Source: Micromonospora lupini (GTDB taxonomy: Bacteria; Actinomycetota; Actinomycetes; Mycobacteriales; Micromonosporaceae). Taken from it: DNA of 64,000 bases. The DNA is taken from positions 558,001-622,000 of the forward strand of contig NZ_JAPENL010000003.1 of NCBI RefSeq assembly GCF_026342015.1, read 5' to 3'. The position numbers and the translations under genes are program-made. The notes under the pieces are model-generated. The model did no database searches. It was not told where the DNA came from and saw only the letters and a program-made list of their open reading frames with translations. This document shows, piece by piece, positions 57,672 to 64,000 of the stretch. How positions within the stretch are numbered: the first letter of the stretch is position 1; every line of letters begins with the position of its first letter.

Positions 57672-59638
57672 GGTGTGGTCAGCTCCTGGGCTCGGTCGGT
57701 GAGCGTGAGGTCGTGCCATCCGGCGGAGAGGGGCAGGGTCTGCTGATGCTGGACGCCGTCGAGGTCGCGCCAGCTCAGTTCGACGGTGACGGGCGTGCCG
57801 CCCTGGTCACCGAGTCCGAAGAACAGGTCGAAGCTGCGCTTGCCCGAGTGCCCGCCGCCGCCGTCGAGCTGGGCGAGCTGGGTGCGGCCGTCGGCCGTGG
57901 TCACCCGGGCCTGCGCGCCGTACGCCGGGGTGCGGGCGTCGTTGCCCGTGGCGGCGCCGAGAGTGGGCCGGTGCAGCCGCAGCCCGAGGAACTCGCCTAC
58001 CTGCGCCTTGGTGTTGTGGTAGTAGGCGGGCGGTCCCCACTGGCGTGCCACCGCGAAGTCCTGGCGGCCGTCGCCGTCGGTGTCACCCACCGCGATACCG
58101 CGGGTCGGGGTTCGGTCGTCCAGTCCGAGCTGCGGACTCAGATCGACGTAGCGGCCGTTGTCCTCCGGCGCCCAGAACGCCAGCGCGTTCGAGCCGGCGA
58201 TGTCGTCGCCCGGCTGCGCGTTGGGCCACATGTCCGGCTCCCGCAGCATCAGGTCGTTGCTGGCGGCCAGTTCCTGAAGCCAGTTGAACCGGTTGACGGT
58301 GCCCTTGACGAAGCCGCAGGACTGCACGACGACGAGCCGTCCGCTGTTGTCGAAGTCGGCCATCTTGACGTCCCAGCCCCAGCCGACCCAGGCGAGGTTC
58401 TTCGCCGACGCCCTGTTCTCGAAGGGAGCGATGCCCTTCGAGAGCCGATCCCGCGCCTCCTGCGGGTTCGCCGCGGTGTTCTGCCAGACGAAGTTGCTCT
58501 CCTCCAGCCCCCACGACTCGGTGATGTTGCTGACGAAGGCGTCGAACCGGCCGCTGCCGCGCAGATCGGCGAAGTCGACGGCCATCCCCTTGAACGAGTC
58601 GTGACCCACGACAAGCGACTTGGGGTCCAACGGGCCACGGCGGCCCTCCGCCAGGGCGAAACTGATCTGGCCGGGGGTCGACACGTTGTGGAAGAAGCGG
58701 TCGTTGCCGAAGTCGTTGGCGAGGTACAGCTCGGGTAGCAGATCCCCGTCGAGGTCGGCGGAGGCCGAGGCGAGCGTCCAGCCGGTGGCGTACCGGGGGT
58801 CGATCGCGCTCTGCTGCTCGTAGGTGACACTCGGCTCGGCGCCGGTGGTGGCCGCCGTCCACCGCAGGATGTGCGCTCCGCCCGCGTTCTGCGCGCGGGA
58901 CATGGAGTGGTTCATCTGCACGTTCGGCAGGCCCCGCGCGTCGAGCACCTGGGAGTCCGGGAAGTAGTTGAAGATTCCGATGTCGGGCCGGCCGTCGCCG
59001 TCGAAGTCGGCGACCGCTGTCGCGTTGGTGTTCCACAGCGGCCCCCGGTAGCGGCCGTCGGTGGTCTGCTGCTGCGGGATCAGCTCGACCGGGTGGTACG
59101 ACGCGAGGCTCAGGCTCGCCGCGTCGCCGGCTTGCAGGAACACGACAGGTGTCCGTCCCCAGTAGACGACGAGCAGATCCGTACGGCCGTCGACGTTGAA
59201 GTCGCCGGGCGTGCAGCCCATCGGGGCGATCGCCGATCCCATCGGCAACGGCGCCGGATCCAGTACGAACGGCGCGTAGCGGGCGCCACCGCCGGGCGCC
59301 GGAGTCACGATGACGCTGTCGCTGCGGGGGTCGACGAGGCAGAGGTCGTTGGCGCCGCCCTGCCCGTCGAGGTCGTTGACCGCCACTCCGGCGCCGACCG
59401 ACGAGATCCAGGACCGGATGTGCTCGTATTTCGGGTTCACCGTCCGGATCGTGCGCTGCGGCAGACCCGGCGGCAGGGCGATTGGCAGTTCGGTGAACGC
59501 GAACTGCGACGCCATCGCGCGTCGGTCCGCCGCTGATGCGGACGGCAGCCGCGAGATCGTGAACAGCCCCGCGACGAGTACCAGGACGAAGACGACGGGA
59601 ATGAGTCTGCGCAGCGGACCCACTGGTTTCGGTGGCAA
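57668..59638 (-). CDS. unbV: UnbV-type secreted protein with FG-GAP repeats and ASPIC/UnbV domain
   Basis: 656 residues, TTG start with GAGGGGGA upstream. A signal anchor (LIPVVFVLVLVAGLFTIS) directs it to the outside of the membrane. FG-GAP/VCBS propeller repeats with Asp-rich calcium loops are frequent: DLDGQGGANDLCL, DFNVDGRTDLLVVYW, DFDGDGRPDIGIFNY, DLDGDLLPELYLAND, DTDGDGRQDFAVARQ. The C terminus has the ASPIC/UnbV pattern GGGGHSGKRSFDLFFGLGDQ. In enediyne clusters it is the E5/UnbV member of the core cassette. It is coupled to unbU by ATGA and lies 94 bp after the P450 gene. Confidence 0.93.
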   Translation of the reverse strand: MPPKPVGPLRRLIPVVFVLVLVAGLFTISRLPSASAADRRAMASQFAFTELPIALPPGLPQRTIRTVNPKYEHIRSWISSVGAGVAVNDLDGQGGANDLCLVDPRSDSVIVTPAPGGGARYAPFVLDPAPLPMGSAIAPMGCTPGDFNVDGRTDLLVVYWGRTPVVFLQAGDAASLSLASYHPVELIPQQQTTDGRYRGPLWNTNATAVADFDGDGRPDIGIFNYFPDSQVLDARGLPNVQMNHSMSRAQNAGGAHILRWTAATTGAEPSVTYEQQSAIDPRYATGWTLASASADLDGDLLPELYLANDFGNDRFFHNVSTPGQISFALAEGRRGPLDPKSLVVGHDSFKGMAVDFADLRGSGRFDAFVSNITESWGLEESNFVWQNTAANPQEARDRLSKGIAPFENRASAKNLAWVGWGWDVKMADFDNSGRLVVVQSCGFVKGTVNRFNWLQELAASNDLMLREPDMWPNAQPGDDIAGSNALAFWAPEDNGRYVDLSPQLGLDDRTPTRGIAVGDTDGDGRQDFAVARQWGPPAYYHNTKAQVGEFLGLRLHRPTLGAATGNDARTPAYGAQARVTTADGRTQLAQLDGGGGHSGKRSFDLFFGLGDQGGTPVTVELSWRDLDGVQHQQTLPLSAGWHDLTLTDRAQELTTP

Positions 59639-59656
59639 CGATCCCCCTCGGGTTGC

Positions 59657-59678
59657 GCCCGACCCGGCCGGGTCGGGC
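59657..59678. promoter_or_regulatory. 22 bp perfect palindrome between P450 and unbV genes
   Basis: Arms GCCCGACCCGG and CCGGGTCGGGC meet without a loop. It lies 18 bp upstream of the unbV start codon. As RNA it would fold weakly at the centre; as DNA it could be an operator. No T-run follows. Confidence 0.55.
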
Positions 59679-59732
59679 TGTCGGGTGGTGCGGTCGTGGG
59701 TGACAGCGGTCCGCGGTCACCCGGTGATGTCC

Positions 59733-61091
59733 TCAGTCCGCCGGACGCACGGTCATCGGCAGGCCGCCGCGTATGCGCAGCGACAACATCGGCTCGGGTA
59801 CGACGTCGTGCGTGGCGACAGTCGTGAGCGTCAGGTCCCGGGCCAGTACGGCGAGAACGAACGCGGCCTCCATCAGGCCGAGGTGGTTCCCCACGCAGAA
59901 CCGCGGTCCCGCCCCGAACGGGATGTAGGCGTACCGCGGACGGTCGGTGGTGCGGGCCGGGTCGAAGCGCTCCGGATCGAAGCGCTCCGGCTGGTCCCAG
60001 AAGTCCGGGTGCCGGTGCAGCGTGTAGGGGCAGATCAGCACGTCGGCGCCCGCCGGCACCGGGTAGCCGCCCACCACGTCGGCGGCGAGCGCCTTGCGGG
60101 GCAGGATCCACACCGGCGGGTACATCCGCACCACCTCGTCGATGACCATCGCGGTGTACCGCAGTCGGCCCAGGTCCTCGAAGGTCGGCAGCCGGTCGCC
60201 AAGCACCGCGATCGCCTCCTCCCGCAGCCGGTGGCGCACCTCGGGATGCCTGTCGATCAGGTGCAGCGCCCAGCTCAGCGTGCTGGCCGTGGTCTCGTGC
60301 CCGGCCAGCAGCAGGGTCACCAGCTCGTCGCGCAGCCGTTGCCGTCCGACCCGTGGGTCGGCCTCGGCCCGGGCCGACACGATGAGCCGCGACAGCACGT
60401 CGTCGCGGTCACCGGTGTGGGTCCCCCGCTCGGCGACGAGCTGGTCGACGATCGTCTGCAGGCGGCGGCGGGCCCGTCGGAACCGCACCTGACGCGGCAG
60501 CGGCACCCAGGGCGGTACGGCGCTCAGCGACGCCAGCTCGAACATGGCCTGGTCCTGCACCACTGCGAAGTCGCGGCCGATCGACGGGAACCGCCCGAGG
60601 TCGGTGTCGAGCAGGGTGCGCCCGAGCACGCCGAGGGTCAGCCCCGTCATCTCCTGGAGCACGTCCACCGGGCCGCTGCGACCGAGCGTCCGCAGCCTGT
60701 CGACGAGGGCCACCGCCTCCTCCGCGACGATGCCGGCCTGCGCGGCGATGCGCCGGCTCTGGAACGCCGGCTGCGCCACCCTGCGCTGCTTGCGCCACAG
60801 CTCACCCTCGCTGGTGAGCAACCCGTCGCCGAGCGCGCGGCGGGCGTGCACCAGGCCGATGCCCTTGTGGTAGTTGGCCGCGTTGTCGGCGAGCACGTGC
60901 TTGGCGTGGTCCGGGTGGTTGAAGAAGTAGAGCTCCTTCGGACCGACAGGCAGCAGCGCGACGTCGCCGTAGCGGGCTGCCGCCGACGTCATCATGCCGA
61001 GGCGGTCACGGCCCATCGTGATGAGCATGCTGACCGCCGACGCGCGCGACGGCCCGGGCAGGGACGGGGTCGGACGGGTGACGGCGGTCAT
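59733..61091 (-). CDS. Cytochrome P450 of the enediyne cluster
   Basis: 452 residues from ATG 61091, overlapping the reductase stop by ATGA; a longer frame to 61193 exists but is not needed. Signatures: I-helix LLLAGHETTAS, K-helix EVVR in MVIDEVVRMYPP, PERF-like QPERFDPERFDP, and heme loop FGAGPRFCVGNHLG with the Cys ligand. It oxidises an intermediate or tailoring unit, fed by ferredoxin and reductase from elsewhere. Its co-translation with thioesterase and flavin reductase implies a core or early tailoring role. The general type resembles terpene oxidising P450s such as PtlI, but the substrate is not predictable. Confidence 0.92.
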   Translation of the reverse strand: MTAVTRPTPSLPGPSRASAVSMLITMGRDRLGMMTSAAARYGDVALLPVGPKELYFFNHPDHAKHVLADNAANYHKGIGLVHARRALGDGLLTSEGELWRKQRRVAQPAFQSRRIAAQAGIVAEEAVALVDRLRTLGRSGPVDVLQEMTGLTLGVLGRTLLDTDLGRFPSIGRDFAVVQDQAMFELASLSAVPPWVPLPRQVRFRRARRRLQTIVDQLVAERGTHTGDRDDVLSRLIVSARAEADPRVGRQRLRDELVTLLLAGHETTASTLSWALHLIDRHPEVRHRLREEAIAVLGDRLPTFEDLGRLRYTAMVIDEVVRMYPPVWILPRKALAADVVGGYPVPAGADVLICPYTLHRHPDFWDQPERFDPERFDPARTTDRPRYAYIPFGAGPRFCVGNHLGLMEAAFVLAVLARDLTLTTVATHDVVPEPMLSLRIRGGLPMTVRPAD

Positions 61092-61627
61092 GACGTCACC
61101 ACTGCCGACGGCACCCTCTCCAGCCGGCGGAACCGGCCACCGAGGAACACCAGGGCCTCGCCGTCGCCGTCGTCGTACCGGCGCATCCCGCACGGACGGC
61201 CCAGGAAGATCGTGTGGTCACCCCCGTCGTACGACCGCCACAGCTCGCACTCGATGTGGGCGGCGGCCCCGCCGAGCAGCGGCGCGGCCGTCCGCGCGCC
61301 CGGCCGCCACTCGGTGAACTCGAACTGTTCCTGCCCGAGTGGGCGGCGCCGGTCGGCGTAGTAACGCGCCACCGCCTCCTGGTCGGCGGCCAGCACGGAG
61401 ACGCCGAACGCGCCGGCCCGGCCGAGCGCCTGGTGCATGAGGGCGTCCCTGCCGACACACACCAGGATCAGCGGTGGGTCGAGGGACACCGCGCTGAACG
61501 AGTTCGCGGTCATGGCGTGCGGCTCGTCCCCGCCGACACTGACCACCGTGACACCTGTGGCGAAGGTCCCGCAGACGCGGCGCATCAGCACCGGGTCGGC
61601 CAACTCGTCCGTACCGAATGTCGTCAT
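61088..61627 (-). CDS. Flavin reductase (HpaC/SgcE6-like)
   Basis: 179 residues, ATG overlapping the thioesterase stop by ATGA. The fold is read from FATGVTVVSVGGDEPHAMTANSFSAVSLDPPLILVCVG and GAFGVSVLAADQEAVARYYAD. It reduces free FAD or FMN with NAD(P)H and hands it to a two-component monooxygenase, as SgcE6 does in C-1027 synthesis. The partner oxygenase is not in this window and should lie elsewhere in the cluster. The C-terminal sheet (HIECELWRSYDGGDHTIFLG) completes the family pattern. Confidence 0.92.
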   Translation of the reverse strand: MTTFGTDELADPVLMRRVCGTFATGVTVVSVGGDEPHAMTANSFSAVSLDPPLILVCVGRDALMHQALGRAGAFGVSVLAADQEAVARYYADRRRPLGQEQFEFTEWRPGARTAAPLLGGAAAHIECELWRSYDGGDHTIFLGRPCGMRRYDDGDGEALVFLGGRFRRLERVPSAVVTS

Positions 61628-62070
61628 CGTCGGACCCCGGCGGCGGCGTAGGGTTCGAGAGCGCGTTCGAGCGCTTCCGGGACCCGGGTGGGAACGGTCC
61701 GGTTGTTCGGGCCGCGCATGCAGGCGACGCGCTGGGCGCCGCGGGCGACGAGCGTCTCGCCGGCCGGGCCGGTACGCACGTAGTCGAAGCCGAACTCGAG
61801 CTGCGTCTGGGCCAGTTCGAGCAGCCGCATCCGGACGACGATCTCGTCGAACGCGGTGATCTCGGCGAAGAACTCACACTCGACCTTGAGCGTGAACAGC
61901 TTGAGGTCGTCCTGCAGGTCGGCGAGGACACTCGGCGCCCGGTCCTTCAGGAACATCTCCCGGCAGCGGCCCTGCCACCGCAGGTAGTTGACGTAGTAGA
62001 CGTTGCCGACGATGTTCGTCTCCTCGAACCCGACGGTGTGCCGCAGCTCGTAGTAGCTCTCCATGCTCAT
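61624..62070 (-). CDS. Enediyne hot-dog thioesterase (TEBC/E10 type)
   Basis: 148 residues from ATG 62070, overlapping the PKSE stop by ATGA, with GGAGGG just before it. The hot-dog thioesterase pattern is FEETNIVGNVYYVNYLRWQGRCREMFL, the counterpart of the 4-hydroxybenzoyl-CoA thioesterase D/E-x-x-x-x-G-H/N-x-x-Y site; enediyne members replace the catalytic Asp by Asn and rely on Arg and Glu. It releases the polyene product from the PKSE acyl carrier domain. The gene order PKSE-thioesterase is the standard enediyne arrangement. Confidence 0.95.
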   Translation of the reverse strand: MSMESYYELRHTVGFEETNIVGNVYYVNYLRWQGRCREMFLKDRAPSVLADLQDDLKLFTLKVECEFFAEITAFDEIVVRMRLLELAQTQLEFGFDYVRTGPAGETLVARGAQRVACMRGPNNRTVPTRVPEALERALEPYAAAGVRR

Positions 62071-64000
62071 CCCTCCGCACCGGCCAGAACAGTGATGACG
62101 ACGCGTCCGTCGAAGCCGCGCAGGCTCGTGACGAACGAGGCGGCCCGGGCGCCCCCGGCGGCGAAGAGCACCCAGCCGGGACGGGCCGTACCGCCCAGGA
62201 CGAGTGGACCGCGCATCGGCAGGCCGGCCTTCTGCATCGCCTCGACGGCGGTCCAGACCCGGGTCGCGGCGGTGTCGGCGTCCTCGCCCGAGTCGCCGGC
62301 GAGCTGCTCGGCGAGCCCGGCATGGGGGCCGAGCAGGCCCTTCCACTCCTGCGGGCTGCGCCGCGCCACGCTCTCCAGGTCGCAGCCGAGGACGCCCACT
62401 CCGGCGACCGCGAGGGTCACGCCGGCGCCGTGCGCGATCGAGACGGTGTGCTCCCCGGCGACCTCGGGCCGACCGTCCGGCCGGTAGGTGATCTCGACCG
62501 GCCGTCCGAGCGCCTGCCCGACGGCGCGGGCGCTGTCGCGTCGGCGCGTGGCGGAGCGCTCGCCCGGCTCCGGTGCCGGGTCGGCGGGCTCGATGGCGAC
62601 GGCGACGTCGGTGAGCCCGAGGTCTCCCAGCCCGCGCTCCAGGTAGGGGCCGAGCAGCGGCGCCACCCAGGGGCCGGCGCCGTCCTGCTTGCGGACCGCG
62701 CGCAGCCGCAGCCCCTCCCAACGCTCGACTGTCATCCCGGACTCCGTGCGCAGGGCGATGTCGTAGACGTACGTGTCGCCGTCGCGCTCGCGTTCGGTGG
62801 CGCAGTACCGCAGCTCGCGGGCGGACGACAGCTTCTCCCCGCCGGGGTGGATGCGCTCCACGCCGACGGGCAGCAGCGTGGCGTCCGGCACGCACACCTG
62901 GTTGCCGTGCATCAGCGCGTCGCGGACGCCGGGGTCGCCCAGCAGCAGCGTCGCGGAGACGTACGGGGCGAACCACGCCGTCGAGTCGTCGGCCTCCACG
63001 ACCGCGTCGACATGGCGGGCGGCGGCCCGGTGGTACTGCCGGATCCGCTGGAACCGGGGGCCCTGGAACAGGGTGCCGCCGTACAGGTCGTCGAGCGGGG
63101 CGATGGAGACCGGTGCCAGACCGTCCGGCACCTGGTCCGGAGGGCCGTCGGGCACGGCGTCCGCGCCGAGGCGCAGCCGGGCGGTGAAGTGGTCGGCGGT
63201 GAAGCCGGTCTCCTCGCTGCGGATCGCGACCTCGACGACGTCGTCGTCGGTGACGAGGGCCGCCACCCGGATCCTCGTGTGACCGTGCGGCGCGACGATG
63301 ATGGGCCGCAGGAACTCCGCCCGCTCGATGACCGGCAGGACGTCGGCGCCGGAGAGGGCCGCGGCCACCTGTGCCATGGCCTCCATCCCGAACACGGCGG
63401 GGAACAGCAGGTTGCCGTCCAGGTCGTGGTCTTCGAGGTAGCGGTCGGTGCCGACGTTGAGTTCCGTCTCCACCACGAGTTCGACCTGGTGGTAGCGGAC
63501 CAACGCGCGGTCGACGAAGCGCAGCAACGGCAGCGCCGGCTGGTGGTACCGGACGGTGTGGATGCCCTCGGTGCGCCCGCTGATCACCACCACGACAGGC
63601 GCCGTGGTGTCCGCGACCAGACGCCGCAGGATCGCGATGCCCTGGTCCGGGGTGATGGGCGTGACGCCCTCGCGGCTGAGCGACTCGACGACCGACAGCC
63701 GTTCACCCATGCCGACGCCCGACCAGACCGACCATTCCAGGCACCGGGTGCGGCAGCCGGGGTACGCCCAGGAGAAGGCCGTGGTCTCCTCGGCCAACCA
63801 GTCGTTGGCGGTGGCGTAGTGCGCCTCGCCGCGCAGCCCCGCCCGGCCGATGATGCTGCCGAGCGTCACGAGCAACCGGAGCCGGGACTTGTCGACCGCG
63901 TCGAGCACGGCCCGCAGGCCGTCGACCTTCGGTGCCAGCGTGCTGCGGAACGCGGCCGGGTCCAGGCTGGCCAGTCCGGCGGGTTCGTTGCGGCCGGCGC
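62067..64000 (-). CDS. Enediyne polyketide synthase PKSE, C-terminal part (5' end outside window)
   Basis: About 644 residues are visible, with the frame open to the edge, so the start and the KS, AT and ACP domains (usual order KS-AT-ACP-KR-DH-PPT, total about 1900 residues) lie beyond 64000. Seen here: the end of the ketoreductase with LVTLGSIIGRAG (Ser at 63857) and EAHYATANDW (Tyr at 63818); a dehydratase starting near LEDHDLDGNLLFPAVFGMEAMAQ, with the H-x-x-x-G-x-x-x-x-P motif; and a C-terminal phosphopantetheinyl transferase with VGVLGCDLESVARR (metal-binding Asp and Glu) and VWTAVEAMQKAG. The self-contained PPTase is diagnostic of PKSE. It makes the linear polyene precursor. Subclass (9- or 10-membered) is not decidable here. 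Confidence 0.95.
   Translation of the reverse strand, partial: AGRNEPAGLASLDPAAFRSTLAPKVDGLRAVLDAVDKSRLRLLVTLGSIIGRAGLRGEAHYATANDWLAEETTAFSWAYPGCRTRCLEWSVWSGVGMGERLSVVESLSREGVTPITPDQGIAILRRLVADTTAPVVVVISGRTEGIHTVRYHQPALPLLRFVDRALVRYHQVELVVETELNVGTDRYLEDHDLDGNLLFPAVFGMEAMAQVAAALSGADVLPVIERAEFLRPIIVAPHGHTRIRVAALVTDDDVVEVAIRSEETGFTADHFTARLRLGADAVPDGPPDQVPDGLAPVSIAPLDDLYGGTLFQGPRFQRIRQYHRAAARHVDAVVEADDSTAWFAPYVSATLLLGDPGVRDALMHGNQVCVPDATLLPVGVERIHPGGEKLSSARELRYCATERERDGDTYVYDIALRTESGMTVERWEGLRLRAVRKQDGAGPWVAPLLGPYLERGLGDLGLTDVAVAIEPADPAPEPGERSATRRRDSARAVGQALGRPVEITYRPDGRPEVAGEHTVSIAHGAGVTLAVAGVGVLGCDLESVARRSPQEWKGLLGPHAGLAEQLAGDSGEDADTAATRVWTAVEAMQKAGLPMRGPLVLGGTARPGWVLFAAGGARAASFVTSLRGFDGRVVITVLAGAEG

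Noticed and set aside
62067..62976. 450-residue frame spanning the thioesterase gene and the PKSE tail as one fused protein
   Set aside because: The part upstream of 62070 is out of frame with PKSE and low in complexity; the ATG at 62070 with GGAGGG and ATGA overlap defines the thioesterase.
1..64000. CRISPR arrays, tRNA and rRNA genes, insertion sequences, integrase or attachment sites
   Set aside because: No repeat-spacer pattern, cloverleaf with a CCA-type end, transposase motif or terminal inverted repeats were recognised on either strand by eye.

Overview
The window is high-GC actinobacterial DNA. Secreted enzymes carry Pro/Thr linkers joined to CBM2 or ricin-type modules, several starts are GTG or TTG, and LacI-type sugar control sites are frequent. 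Together with an enediyne polyketide cassette this points to a filamentous actinomycete, most likely Micromonospora or a close relative. That assignment is an inference from style; no rRNA or other phylogenetic marker is present.

Layout. 1-2458: the C-terminally cut end of a LAL-type LuxR regulator. 2732-4578: an RNA repair and ribosome rescue pair (RtcB-like ligase plus peptide release factor H). 4901-12741: a secreted family-43-like enzyme with an arabinose-binding module, an alpha/beta hydrolase, a PIG-L deacetylase, a two-component system split by a DUF418 membrane protein, methionine aminopeptidase, a small XRE regulator and a quinol-monooxygenase-like protein. 13096-18741: the most unusual locus. 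A 1451-residue protein fuses a caspase-like peptidase to four FtsK/EccC-type ATPase modules. It lies 3 bp after a gene resembling effector-associated constant component 1 and tail to tail with two small WXG100/coiled-coil-like genes.

19385-50150 is a polysaccharide-degrading island: two GH54 arabinofuranosidases, a GH59-like galactosidase, a feruloyl/acetylxylan-type esterase, a GH39-like enzyme, a sugar ABC transporter with a GH63-like enzyme and its LacI repressor, a GH95 fucosidase, a cytoplasmic GH43, and a GH27 alpha-galactosidase. Household genes are interspersed (PAP2, MFS pump with TetR, DUF1801, YCII protein with a SigJ-like sigma factor, SGNH lipase). Two operator families stand out. 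A TGTTAnCGnTAACA-like palindrome lies upstream of at least four of these genes, with no cognate repressor in the window. A CGAATCGATTCG-like palindrome is shared by the ABC operon, the GH39-like gene and the local lacI gene.

52840-55549 holds a rifamycin phosphotransferase preceded by a rifamycin-associated-element-like palindrome. 55540-64000 (minus strand, leaving the window) is the core of an enediyne cluster: the 3' part of the PKSE (KR end, DH, PPTase), thioesterase, flavin reductase, P450, UnbV, UnbU and a third multi-pass membrane protein. Genes from PKSE to P450, and UnbV to UnbU, are joined by ATGA overlaps, so they are probably co-translated. No tRNA, rRNA, CRISPR array, insertion sequence or attachment site was recognised.
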